From NCBI GenBank assembly GCA_012839865.1, contig DUMO01000045.1, forward strand, positions 1 through 64,000: DNA of 64,000 bases, in the 5' to 3' direction. The position numbers were made by a program, and so were the translations under genes. The DNA is from Clostridiaceae bacterium (GTDB lineage Bacteria; Bacillota; Clostridia; CAYPLH01; DUMO01). The notes under the pieces are model-generated. The model was not told the origin of the DNA and did not search any database. It saw only the letters and a program-made list of their open reading frames with translations. Shown piece after piece: positions 52,998 to 61,914 of the stretch (position 1 is its first letter; every line of letters starts with the position of its first letter).

Positions 52998-53303
52998 ACA
53001 AGTTTAGAGTTCAATTAATTTTGTCTTAAAGCCGTGAACTCCATAGCACCTGCCTTCCTGAAATATTAGCTTTCTGAAGCTATGCTTATGAAAAAAACAG
53101 CAATATTTGTCTTGATTTTGTTTCTTTTTAACTTGTATCGTAACACTATATGACTTAAAATGCAATTGTAAACATGGGTTTTCAGCAATTTTCGCAAACT
53201 GCTTTTATACATGCAGAATACATACAGTAAAGCCTTTTCACAAGCATGGAAAGCAAAAGCCAAAGGAAGTTTTTCCGGAATATTAAGATGGGAGGAATCA
53301 GTC
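52998..53303. other. Divergent intergenic region between the AraC and isomerase-like genes
   Basis: GAGTTCA (about 53006-53012) and TGAACTC (about 53034-53040) form exact inverted arms close to the AraC start and could be an operator. No promoter pair is convincing. The frame that runs into the isomerase gene from 53211 is not preceded by a ribosome-binding site. Confidence 0.35.
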
Positions 53304-54122
53304 ATGAAATTTCCAATTGCACTACAGGTATATTCTGTCAGGGACGTATTAGAAAAGGATTTTTTCGGAACACTGCACAAGGTAAAGGAGCTTGGCTACG
53401 ATGGGGTTGAGTTTGCGGGCCTTTACGGGAACAAGCCTCAGGAAATCGGCAAATTTTTAAAAAGTATCGGACTCATCCCATTATCGGCACATGTACCTTT
53501 TGTCGACCTCATTGCCGACCCGAAGAAAGTTGTCAGTGAATATGCTGAAATTGGCTGCAGCTACATAGCAATACCATACCTTACACCTGAATATCGTCCA
53601 AATGCTGAAAAATTCAATGAAGTTATCAAAGGTGCGGAGATCATTGGCAAGGCTGCCTCAGAAGCAGGTTTAACACTACTGTACCACAACCATGATTTTG
53701 AATTTGACAAGATAAACGGCAAGTATGCATTGGATGTTTTGTATGAAAGTGTACCTTGTGAGCTTTTAAAAACTCAGATTGATACATGTTGGGTAAATGT
53801 CGGCGGAGAAAATCCGGCAGATTATATAAGAAAGTATTCCGGCCGCGCTCCTGTTGTCCATTTGAAGGACTTCGTCATGCCCGGGAGGAAACCTGCAAAA
53901 ATGTATAATCTCATAGGAATTGATGAAGATAAAAATGACACTGAAACTACAGCCTTTGAATTCCGTCCTTTAGGGCATGGTGTGCAAAACTTCCCTGAAA
54001 TTTTAAAAGCATGTGAGGATGCAGGCACACAATGGGTTGTTGTTGAGCAGGACAAACCGTCCATGGGCAAAACTTCAATGGAGTGTGCAAAAATCAGTAT
54101 TGATTATTTAAAAAATCTTTAA
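53304..54122 (+). CDS. Sugar phosphate isomerase/epimerase-like TIM-barrel protein
   Basis: The 272-residue product is of the AP endonuclease 2-type TIM barrel (IolE/xylose isomerase-like): ALQVYSVRDVLEKDFFGTL, GYDGVEFAG, LLYHNHDFEF, TQIDTCWVNVGGENPADYI, VVHLKDF and WVVVEQDKP. The His, Asp and Glu of the usual metal site are present. It likely isomerises or dehydrates a sugar or cyclitol. GGGAGG lies 8 bases before ATG 53304. Confidence 0.88.
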   Translation: MKFPIALQVYSVRDVLEKDFFGTLHKVKELGYDGVEFAGLYGNKPQEIGKFLKSIGLIPLSAHVPFVDLIADPKKVVSEYAEIGCSYIAIPYLTPEYRPNAEKFNEVIKGAEIIGKAASEAGLTLLYHNHDFEFDKINGKYALDVLYESVPCELLKTQIDTCWVNVGGENPADYIRKYSGRAPVVHLKDFVMPGRKPAKMYNLIGIDEDKNDTETTAFEFRPLGHGVQNFPEILKACEDAGTQWVVVEQDKPSMGKTSMECAKISIDYLKNL

Positions 54123-54156
54123 TAATTCGCTTGTTACCACACCTTTTATCATACAA

Positions 54157-54186
54157 CCCCTGCTGCAAAAGGCAGGGGCTTCTTCT
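54157..54186 (+). terminator. Terminator after the isomerase-like gene
   Basis: CCCCTGC (54157-54163) pairs with GCAGGGG (54172-54178), followed by a T-rich tract with interspersed C. Confidence 0.75.
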
Positions 54187-55246
54187 ATTTTATACTTCGC
54201 AAACCTGATTTCATAGCCAGCATCCTGAGGAACGAATTATACATAAACGGTGATTTTAAATTTTTCCAAAGTATATTAAGCTTAATATTACTCATCTTCT
54301 CTTTATATCTTTCCAGAAATCCATCTATTCCTTCATTGAGGCTCTGGGCCAGGTATAAGGAACTTTTTAAGGCATAGCTTATTCCCTCAGCTGAACTTGG
54401 ACTAATTGCACCTGCCGCTTCTCCAATTAACGCAATGTTATCTTTACCGGTATATAATTGCTTTGTTTTCCTGGTTCTATAAATATATGCACCTTCAGTT
54501 TTGATTTTATCATTAAAATTAAAACCCAACTGTGCCAGCTTTCGCTTTAACAAATCATACTTTTCTCTTGCATGAGCTCCGGGCTTGAGAGCTGATCCGA
54601 GTATCAGATAATTATCCTTCGGAATTATCCAGGAGTAAAAATCACTTATTTCCTCATCAAAGATTGCCGTATAATATGGCATAAGATCTGAATATTCAAA
54701 CCATTCCTGGATTGCAATATACTTTTCAGGACTGTTTGCATTCCCGCTAATGCATTTTCTTATAAGAGAAGATGCACCATCGGCACCTATTATGACTCTC
54801 GCCCTTGCAAGGATTTCTTGCCTGTTGTTGGTATATTTAACTTCATATCCTCCAGGTATTTTTGACAGACCCTTAAAAACAGAATTCAATTTTATTTCAA
54901 TACTGTCCGGCAATTTAGAAACCAGCCATCTGTCAAATCTATCTCTATCCATGTTGAAATAGAATCTCTGGTACAGCCTTTCCAGATTATTGGTGAGGTC
55001 AATTGTTCTTACCGCAAAAAGCTGTGGATCAACCAGAATATCCTTGGGTATTCCCAATCCGAGCCTGGCAATTATCTTTTGTGCATCCGGCGCCAATAAA
55101 CCGCCGCAGCACTTGCTGATGCAATGTCCGGAATTCTCTTTTCCCAAATCCCGTTTTTCGATTAAAAGAATCTTATATTTATCTCCAATAAGCCGTGCAA
55201 GGTTGGCACCAGCCGGTCCTGCCCCGACAATTACAATATCATACAT
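54185..55246 (-). CDS. Geranylgeranyl reductase-family FAD-dependent oxidoreductase
   Basis: The 353-residue product starts YDIVIVGAGPAGANLARLIG, an FAD-binding Rossmann motif, and has the later IIGADGASSLIRK and NIALIGEAAGAISPSSAEGISYAL flavin-binding segments of the GGR/PHBH superfamily. In anaerobes this group reduces prenyl chains or other lipids; the substrate is unknown. The CxxxxC pattern GHCISKCCGG near residue 45 is typical of the group. ATG 55246 has GAGGTG 8 bases upstream. Confidence 0.88.
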   Translation of the reverse strand: MYDIVIVGAGPAGANLARLIGDKYKILLIEKRDLGKENSGHCISKCCGGLLAPDAQKIIARLGLGIPKDILVDPQLFAVRTIDLTNNLERLYQRFYFNMDRDRFDRWLVSKLPDSIEIKLNSVFKGLSKIPGGYEVKYTNNRQEILARARVIIGADGASSLIRKCISGNANSPEKYIAIQEWFEYSDLMPYYTAIFDEEISDFYSWIIPKDNYLILGSALKPGAHAREKYDLLKRKLAQLGFNFNDKIKTEGAYIYRTRKTKQLYTGKDNIALIGEAAGAISPSSAEGISYALKSSLYLAQSLNEGIDGFLERYKEKMSNIKLNILWKNLKSPFMYNSFLRMLAMKSGLRSIK

Positions 55247-55378
55247 AAATACACCTCGCAGATACAACTGCTTTTATACTATACCATACCTTAAGCGGTT
55301 TCCATCATTTCCTCTGCATAATAACTCACGAACCCCTGAAAAACCTTAAACAAGGCAGGGCATTTCTCTTGCCGTTCA

Positions 55379-56425
55379 TTACTCCAGTAAAATATCACCG
55401 GCAGTAATAATACTATTGTATTGAAACAATTCGGCCTTAATGCATCGTGTATCTGCCGGAACAGGTTCTTCAATGATACAAGCCTTCAGTTGCAAACCCA
55501 AAACACCAAAAGGTTTGTCGGGGCGACATATAAATCCTGTAGCAGTGGCACTGTTTCCTCTTGCAGGTTTGGAATCAAGATACCTTTCAGTATAAAAATT
55601 AAGTGAAATACCTTCCTCGCATTCATACTCGATAACAGGCAAATACATTCCTCTGGGGCAAATTTGTGAAAAATTCCTGATAATATTTGCTTTGGCTTTA
55701 TCAAATTCCTCCGGAGCCATTTTCTCTTTTATTTCTGGATTACTGAAGGTTTTTTCAATTTCTTCCCACATATCCAATAAGTACACCCGGTTTATCTGCA
55801 CCCAGTGCTTTTCGCCGGTTTTAGAATTGCTGAACCATATTTTTTCGGGATATTCACCGTTAATGGTTAAATCGACCGGCTGCTCCACAAGATTGGCAGT
55901 ACTGCAAGGTCCGATATTAAAACGTATCGGAGGATTATCTCCGAAAGCCGGTATTTCTGAGTAATCTCCAACAAGCTCCATGCTGGTGAGAAACAGTTTG
56001 TCAATGCTTTGATAATCAATGCCTTCAGGCTTCCAGCCTTTACGCAAAAATTCAGAGAGCAGCAACACGCATTCAAAATCCTGCACACTGAGTCTTTTGG
56101 TTTCAGAACTTTGGCTTTCAAACTTTTCAGTTCCTATACATACGCTTCTGGTCCACTGAAAAGGACTTCTTGCATCATTCCTTAGCCTGGCACACAATAT
56201 TGCACGGTTATTATCAGGTATATCTTCATAATCCAATTCTGTTTCCTCTTCCTCATTACTTTGGTGAAACACCTCATCATACTGAAGAACAAGAAGCCGC
56301 AATTCCCTGCCATAACGAACCACACCCATTACATGGCAGATAACTCCGTCCACTTCTGTATTCTTTCCGATTACTTTGATTTCTTCAATGAGTGATAATA
56401 AATGATTCAAATGCCGTATATTCAT
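55379..56425 (-). CDS. Unrecognised 348-residue cytoplasmic protein
   Basis: I do not recognise this family. The product is acidic with no signal peptide or membrane helix. It has an N-terminal beta-rich region (VDGVICHVMGVVRYGRELRLLVLQY), a central segment with TMELVGD-like TSMELVGDYSEIPAFGDNPPI, and a C-terminal part with the cysteine-bearing YLPVIEYECEEGISLNFYT and a proline-rich CRPDKPFGVLGLQL. The start at 56425 has GGAGG upstream with about 6 bases between. It is a single-gene unit with no pathway context. Confidence 0.75.
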   Translation of the reverse strand: MNIRHLNHLLSLIEEIKVIGKNTEVDGVICHVMGVVRYGRELRLLVLQYDEVFHQSNEEEETELDYEDIPDNNRAILCARLRNDARSPFQWTRSVCIGTEKFESQSSETKRLSVQDFECVLLLSEFLRKGWKPEGIDYQSIDKLFLTSMELVGDYSEIPAFGDNPPIRFNIGPCSTANLVEQPVDLTINGEYPEKIWFSNSKTGEKHWVQINRVYLLDMWEEIEKTFSNPEIKEKMAPEEFDKAKANIIRNFSQICPRGMYLPVIEYECEEGISLNFYTERYLDSKPARGNSATATGFICRPDKPFGVLGLQLKACIIEEPVPADTRCIKAELFQYNSIITAGDILLE

Positions 56426-56700
56426 AAAATCCTCCGTAAAATGCATGTCAATGCTTCCCCTGTCAAAACAAAAGCAATAACTTTAATAAGCTTTCATAAG
56501 TACATTATGCCAAACCTTCAGGGTTAATGTCCATATATCATTTCATTATTCCTATTTCATAAACAATCAGCTCTACTACGGTCTGCAGTCAGGTCCGCAT
56601 CCGATCCACATTTATGGACTATTGGCAGGAATTGTGATATTATAAAAAGTAAATAATAATGAATAGGTGCTTTTGATGGGCTTTTTGGTTTTAGATAAAA

Positions 56701-57006
56701 ATGAACGAGAAAAAAATTTCCCAACAAGCTGCAGAAAAGGCAATAAAAGCTTTTTTATACTCAAAGGGCGCAGATTTTGTGTGGGGGCACTCGGTTGTTG
56801 AATCATGTGTCTCCGCTGCGGAGTATGACAAAAATTTTGTGAACCTGAAAAGTACAGCTGCATCCCTGGATAAGTACTATATTCCTACAAGATACCCGGA
56901 CGGATTGCCGGGTGGGATCCCCTATGAGGCTTATGACAGGGATGATGCTAAGATGGCCCTTGATAAATCGAAAAAAATTATTGAGTATGTAAAAAGCGCT
57001 ATATAG
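56701..57006 (+). pseudogene. HEPN-domain protein lacking its N-terminus
   Basis: The 101-residue frame begins almost at the conserved SQQAAEKAIKAFLY segment of HEPN proteins (PF05168-like), which in complete members is preceded by about 30 residues that form the first helix. GHSVVESC and the C-terminal DDAKMALDKSKKIIEYV follow. A stop lies three codons upstream of the ATG and there is no ribosome-binding site, so the N-terminus is lost. HEPN proteins usually pair with a nucleotidyltransferase of the MNT type, and none is present. Confidence 0.65.
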
Positions 57007-57022
57007 CAAAGGATGAAATAAA

Positions 57023-57700
57023 ATGGAAAGACAAAAAACAGTTTTAAAGATAATAGATACCGGACTTATAGCAACAATTCGAACTGATAATGCCGAAACA
57101 GCCGAGAGGATTGCATATGCCTGTTTTGAGGGTGGAGTAACCGCCCTTGAGATTACCTTCAACGTTCCCGGAGTACAAAATATTATATACAAACTTACCT
57201 CCAAATTCGGTTCGGAAGGCAATATAATAGGCGCAGGGACGGTTCTCGACCCTGAAACCGCCAGAATTGCCATACTGTCAGGCGCCCGGTTTATAGTTGC
57301 TCCAAGCCTTAATGCGGAAACAATAAAGCTTTGCAACAGGTACCAGGTGCCATGCATCCCTGGTGCCATGTCGGTTAAGGAAGTTATTGAATGCATGGAA
57401 GCCGGAGCAGATTTAATCAAGATCTTTCCCGGTGAGGTTTGCGGACCAAAAATAATAAAGGCAATTCACGGTCCCCTGCCATATGCCCCGCTAATACCCT
57501 TCGGAGGAGTCACAACGGATAATGTTGCCGAATGGATCAAAGCAGGTGCCATGGCAGTGGGGGTTGGCAGCAGTTTGATAAAGGGAGCTGAAACCGGGGA
57601 CTATAATGCTATCACTTTAACTGCGCGGGAATTTATAAAAAGGATTAAAGAAGCACGGGAGACTGGAAGCCCAAAATCAGGTTCAAATCACATTAATTGA
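57023..57700 (+). CDS. eda: Bifunctional KDPG/KHG aldolase
   Basis: The 225-residue product cleaves 2-keto-3-deoxy-6-phosphogluconate (or 4-hydroxy-2-oxoglutarate). It is a TIM barrel with TGLIATIRTDN, the general-base GGVTALEITF, GAGTVLDPETA, the Schiff-base lysine in DLIKIFPGE, and IPFGGVTTDNV. It follows the HEPN fragment by 16 bases. The ATG lies after AAAGGATG, which gives an adequate ribosome-binding site. No other Entner-Doudoroff or uronate gene is in the window, so it may serve uronate breakdown elsewhere. Confidence 0.93.
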   Translation: MERQKTVLKIIDTGLIATIRTDNAETAERIAYACFEGGVTALEITFNVPGVQNIIYKLTSKFGSEGNIIGAGTVLDPETARIAILSGARFIVAPSLNAETIKLCNRYQVPCIPGAMSVKEVIECMEAGADLIKIFPGEVCGPKIIKAIHGPLPYAPLIPFGGVTTDNVAEWIKAGAMAVGVGSSLIKGAETGDYNAITLTAREFIKRIKEARETGSPKSGSNHIN

Positions 57701-57734
57701 TGTAAATTGATACGCCTGGGCAGAATAAAGCGTG

Positions 57735-57793
57735 CTTGCTGCTTCAACAATCTGAATTAAAGCCACGCTTGCTGCTTCAGCGATCCAAATCAA
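57735..57793. repeat. Two imperfect direct repeats with a CTTGCTGCTTCA core
   Basis: CTTGCTGCTTCA occurs at 57735-57746 and 57768-57779, 33 bases apart, each followed by a related A/T-rich dozen bases. It lies between the eda gene and the hydrogenase terminator. The meaning is unknown. Confidence 0.5.
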
Positions 57794-57876
57794 CTTTTCC
57801 GATTCTTCCCAATTCCCATCGGGCAGTGATTCACATCATGATTATTATGGAGTACATGATAATTCCCTTATATTAA

Positions 57877-57908
57877 CAAAGCCGATTCGTTTGTTCGAAT
57901 CGGCTTTG
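57877..57908 (-). terminator. Terminator of the hydrogenase operon
   Basis: CAAAGCCGATTCG (57877-57889) and CGAATCGGCTTTG (57896-57908) are perfect reverse complements around six bases, 46 bases beyond the stop of the HydA-type gene. T-rich bases follow on the minus strand. Confidence 0.8.
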
Positions 57909-57954
57909 GGGTGTCTGATGCTCCTATTTGGAGAATGGAGCGAGGTGCTGGCAA

Positions 57955-59709
57955 TTATTTAGTTTCGGGATAGTTATCTCTTGCATGATAATGTGTATGC
58001 AACAGTTCATGAGCCTTTTCACTACCCGGTTTTTCAAAATACTCGTTGTACATTTTCTTAACAGCCGGATTCTCATGAGACTTTCTTACATGCATGCTTC
58101 TGTCTTCGTCGTAAATAGCTTTTGCTCTCTCACTTCTAAGGTCAATCCAGCTTCTAACTTCGGAAGGTTGTATCGGTTGTCCTCCGCCGTTTACACAACC
58201 GCCCGGACAAGCCATGATTTCTACGAAGTGATATTGCTCTCCGGCTTTAATTCTTTCAAGAAGCTTTCTTGCATTGCCCAGTCCATGAGCAACTGCGGCT
58301 TTCAGTGTAAGAGCGCCGATTCTTATAGAAGCTTCTTTTACTCCCTTGGTACCTCTAACTTCGTTATATTCAATGCTGTCATCAGGTACTTTCTTACCTG
58401 TAATCAACTCTGTTGCGGTTCTTAAAGCAGCTTCCATAACACCGCCTGTAGCTCCGAAAATAACGCCTGCGCCTGAAGCCTCTCCCATCGGGTCATCAAA
58501 ATATCTCTCAGGCAGATTGTTGAAATCAATTGCAGCTTCACGAATCATTCTTGCCAGTTCTCTGGTTGTTAATACTACATCCACATCGGGATAACCGGTG
58601 GATGACAGTTCAGGTCTTTGTGCCTCGAATTTCTTGGCTGTGCAAGGCATTATTGATACCACAAATATCTTGGAGGGATCAATACCCTCTTTTTCAGCAT
58701 AATAGGATTTCAAAACCGCTCCAAACATTTCATGAGGCGATTTGCATGTTGAAAGGTTGTCTAAAAACTCCGGATAATTATGTTCGCAGAATTTTATCCA
58801 ACCAGGGCTGCAGGATGTAATAAGCGGAAGCTTTCCTCCGTTTTTAATCCTGTCAATAAGCTCGTTTACTTCCTCCATGATAGTCAGGTCTGCTGCTGTA
58901 TCAGTGTCAAACACCTTTTTGAATCCAAGACGGCGGAGAGCTGCTACCATTTTGCTTGTAACCCTTGAACCTATAGGCATTCCAAATTCTTCACCAAGAG
59001 CAACTCTTACTGCAGGAGCCGTCTGCACGATAACATACTTGTCATTATCAGCCAGAGCCTGCCATACCTTGTCTGTATCATCCTTTTCTCTTAAAGCACC
59101 CACAGGACAAACAGTGATACACTGTCCGCACATTGTACACGGTACTTCATTGAGAGATTTATTGAATGCGGATGAAACAATTGTTTTAAATCCTCTTTCA
59201 GTAGTGTCGATAACTCCTACTTCCTGGACATTCTTGCACATGCTTACACAACGTCTGCAAAGAACGCACTTGTTAGGATCCCTAACAATGGAAGGGGAAA
59301 AATCGTCAAGGGGCAACTTATAAGTTTCACCATCAAAATGGATATCATTAATATTCAATTCTTCTGCCAGCTTTTGAAGCTCACAGGTTCTGCTTCTGGT
59401 ACAAGTCAGGCACTTTCTGTCATGGTTTGACAGTATGAGCTCAAGGGTAACCCTTCTGGATTCTCTGACAGCAGGAGTCTGGGTGTATATTTCAAGACCC
59501 TCGGATACCGGATATACGCAAGCAGCCTGAAGACTTTTAGCTCCTTTTATTTCAACAACGCACATTCTGCAAGCTCCAATTTCATTGATGCCTTTCAGGT
59601 AGCAAAGAGTCGGGATTTTAATGTTTGCATACTTAGCTGCTTCCAAAACCGTATAATTTTTTGGAACTCTGATTTTTCTAGTATCGATAGTTATATTTAC
59701 CATTTCCAT
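57955..59709 (-). CDS. hndD: [FeFe]-hydrogenase catalytic subunit of an NAD(P)-linked hydrogenase
   Basis: This subunit makes or uses H2. The 584-residue product has, in order, a [2Fe-2S] domain (Cys36, 47, 50, 64), a His-Cys3 [4Fe-4S] site (His96, Cys100, 103, 109), two ferredoxin-type [4Fe-4S] clusters (Cys148-158 and Cys191-201), and the H-cluster domain with all three signatures: TSCSPGWI (Cys300), MPCTAKK (Cys355) and ACPGGCVNGGG (Cys501, Cys505). All ligands are intact. The C-terminal HxH-rich tail is typical. It is the last gene of the five-gene operon and is 20 bases from hndC. Confidence 0.97.
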   Translation of the reverse strand: MEMVNITIDTRKIRVPKNYTVLEAAKYANIKIPTLCYLKGINEIGACRMCVVEIKGAKSLQAACVYPVSEGLEIYTQTPAVRESRRVTLELILSNHDRKCLTCTRSRTCELQKLAEELNINDIHFDGETYKLPLDDFSPSIVRDPNKCVLCRRCVSMCKNVQEVGVIDTTERGFKTIVSSAFNKSLNEVPCTMCGQCITVCPVGALREKDDTDKVWQALADNDKYVIVQTAPAVRVALGEEFGMPIGSRVTSKMVAALRRLGFKKVFDTDTAADLTIMEEVNELIDRIKNGGKLPLITSCSPGWIKFCEHNYPEFLDNLSTCKSPHEMFGAVLKSYYAEKEGIDPSKIFVVSIMPCTAKKFEAQRPELSSTGYPDVDVVLTTRELARMIREAAIDFNNLPERYFDDPMGEASGAGVIFGATGGVMEAALRTATELITGKKVPDDSIEYNEVRGTKGVKEASIRIGALTLKAAVAHGLGNARKLLERIKAGEQYHFVEIMACPGGCVNGGGQPIQPSEVRSWIDLRSERAKAIYDEDRSMHVRKSHENPAVKKMYNEYFEKPGSEKAHELLHTHYHARDNYPETK

Positions 59710-59729
59710 AATTTCTCACTCCCCTTCCT

Positions 59730-61526
59730 TTATACGTTCTTATATATGGCCTTGAACGGACATTTTTCCATACAAGTGCCACACTTGATACACTTATCCT
59801 GATCAATCTTATATGGTTTCTTCTTCTCACCTGTAATACAGCCAATAGGACAGTTCCTTGCGCAGATTCCGCAACTCTTGCAGGCATCCTCATGAATAAC
59901 ATACCTGGTAATGGATTTGCACACTCCTGCAGGACATGTCTTATCATTAACATGGGCAAGATACTCATCCTTGAAGTATCTTAAAGTGCTAAGCACGGGG
60001 TTTGGAGCAGTCTGTCCAAGTCCGCAAAGAGCAGAAGCCTTTATATTCTTTGCTAAAACCTCAAGCTTTTCTATATCCTCAAGTGTTCCTTTTCCGTCAG
60101 TTATCTTGTTCAGAATTTCAAGCATTCTTTTTGTGCCGATACGGCAAGGCGGACATTTACCGCAGGATTCATCAACCGTGAATTCCAGGAAGAATTTTGC
60201 TATATCAACCATACAGGTATCCTGATCCATTACGATCATACCACCGGAACCCATCATGGCACCAAGCTGTGTAAGTGAGTCATAATCGATTGGCGTGTCA
60301 ATGCATTCAGCCGGCACACAACCACCTGACGGTCCTCCCATCTGAACAGCTTTAAAATTCTTACCTCCCGGTATTCCTCCACCGATGTCGTAAATTACTT
60401 CTCTTAAAGTTGTACCCATCGGAATTTCAACCAGACCGGTGTTATTGATCTTGCCGCCAAGAGCAAATACTTTTGTACCTTTGCTTCTTTCAGTTCCGAC
60501 AGATGCAAACCATTCAGGACCGTTCAATATAATTTGCGGAATGTTTGCGTATGTCTCAACGTTATTGAGCAATGTGGGTTTCTGCCACAATCCCTGGTTT
60601 GCAGGGAATGGCGGTCTTGGCCTTGGTTCTCCCCTCTTGCCTTCAATTGATGTCATAAGTGCAGTTTCCTCACCGCATACAAATGCGCCGGCTCCAAGTC
60701 TTAACTCCAGGTCAAAATCAAAGCCTGTCCCAAATATATTTTTACCCAGCAGCCCAAGTTCCTTGGCCTGGCCGATGGCAATATTAAGTCTTCTTACAGC
60801 TATCGGATATTCAGCCCTTACATAAATGTAGCCCTGGTTTGAGCCAATTGCATAACCTGCAATTGCCATTGCCTCAATTACCGCGTGGGGATCGCCCTCC
60901 AGAATGCTTCTGTCCATAAATGCACCCGGATCGCCTTCATCAGCGTTGCAGCAAACATATTTCTGGTCACCCTGTGCACGGGCGGTAAATTCCCATTTCA
61001 ACCCGGTCGGGAAACCTCCGCCGCCTCTTCCCCTCAGTCCTGAGCGCTTGATTATGTCTATTACTTCTCCGGGCTTCATTTCAGTAAGTACTTTACCCAG
61101 AGCCCTATAGCCGTCACATGCAATATACTCGTTTATTTCCTCAGGATTAATCACACCACAGTTCTTTAAAACAACCCTGTGTTGTTTCTGGAAGAACTCA
61201 ACCCCTTCAATGGATACTCTGGACTCTTCCTCCTGACGTGCTTCAATGAGCAGCCTTTTTACAATTCTTCCTTTAACAAGGTGTTCTTCGACTATTTCCC
61301 TGATGTCTTCAACCTTTACCATTGTATACATACAGCCCTCTGGATAAATAACCACTATCGGGCCCTTTTCACAAAAGCCAAAACATCCTGTTTTAACGAT
61401 CTTAACTTCGTTTTCCAGATTGTTTTTTTTCAACTGCTTCTCAAACTCCTCGGTTAATACCGTAGAGCCTGAAGCCGTACAACCTGTACCTCCGCATATA
61501 AGTACGTGAGATCTGAAAATTTGCAT
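59730..61526 (-). CDS. hndC: NuoF-like FMN/NAD(P)-binding subunit of the hydrogenase
   Basis: The 598-residue product begins with a thioredoxin-like [2Fe-2S] domain (CGGTGC ... TGCFGFC), then the NuoF core with the FMN/NADH-binding loop GLRGRGGGGFPTGLKW near residue 170, the CGKCPPCRIGT cluster near 480, and two C-terminal [4Fe-4S] motifs (CKSCGICARNC, CIKCGTCMEKC). It passes electrons between NAD(P)H, ferredoxin and the hydrogenase subunit, and complexes of this architecture can bifurcate. ATG 61526 has a GGGGGGAG box upstream; the longer frame is not supported. Confidence 0.96.
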   Translation of the reverse strand: MQIFRSHVLICGGTGCTASGSTVLTEEFEKQLKKNNLENEVKIVKTGCFGFCEKGPIVVIYPEGCMYTMVKVEDIREIVEEHLVKGRIVKRLLIEARQEEESRVSIEGVEFFQKQHRVVLKNCGVINPEEINEYIACDGYRALGKVLTEMKPGEVIDIIKRSGLRGRGGGGFPTGLKWEFTARAQGDQKYVCCNADEGDPGAFMDRSILEGDPHAVIEAMAIAGYAIGSNQGYIYVRAEYPIAVRRLNIAIGQAKELGLLGKNIFGTGFDFDLELRLGAGAFVCGEETALMTSIEGKRGEPRPRPPFPANQGLWQKPTLLNNVETYANIPQIILNGPEWFASVGTERSKGTKVFALGGKINNTGLVEIPMGTTLREVIYDIGGGIPGGKNFKAVQMGGPSGGCVPAECIDTPIDYDSLTQLGAMMGSGGMIVMDQDTCMVDIAKFFLEFTVDESCGKCPPCRIGTKRMLEILNKITDGKGTLEDIEKLEVLAKNIKASALCGLGQTAPNPVLSTLRYFKDEYLAHVNDKTCPAGVCKSITRYVIHEDACKSCGICARNCPIGCITGEKKKPYKIDQDKCIKCGTCMEKCPFKAIYKNV

Positions 61527-61539
61527 TGGTCTCCCCCCT

Positions 61540-61914
61540 TTAATTCTTCGATTCAAACTGTCCTATTGTGTACTCAATAACCGGCTTGCCGTTTACTATG
61601 TGTTCAGCAACAATACGTCTTACTTTTTCAGATGTCAACTTGACATAAGTAAATCTCTTACCGTTTGTATCAATAATTTCAGCCATGGGTTCCAGTCTGC
61701 AAACACCCATGCAACCAGTCATGGTAACAACAACATTATCTATGTTTCTCTTTTTCAGTTCTTCCATAAAAGCATTCATAACAGGTCTTGCACCTGCTGC
61801 TATTCCGCATGTTGCCATTCCGACAACAACTCTCATACCGTCTTTATTTTTTCTCAAATTTATCTGTTCCTGAGCCTTATTTCTTATGGCTTCAAGTTCA
61901 GCCAGTGATTTCAT
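61540..61914 (-). CDS. hndB: Thioredoxin-like [2Fe-2S] ferredoxin subunit of the hydrogenase
   Basis: The 124-residue product has the four cysteines of a thioredoxin-like [2Fe-2S] ferredoxin, though only three are visible in close motifs (ATCGIAAGA; TGCMGVC). It is the usual HndB-like small subunit. It overlaps the end of the preceding ATPase gene by 17 bases, so translation is coupled. Confidence 0.92.
   Translation of the reverse strand: MKSLAELEAIRNKAQEQINLRKNKDGMRVVVGMATCGIAAGARPVMNAFMEELKKRNIDNVVVTMTGCMGVCRLEPMAEIIDTNGKRFTYVKLTSEKVRRIVAEHIVNGKPVIEYTIGQFESKN

Noticed and set aside
53211-53303. N-terminal extension of the isomerase-like protein
   Set aside because: The family begins at MKFPIALQVYSVRD; GGGAGG just before 53304 sets the start and the upstream residues are low in coding character.
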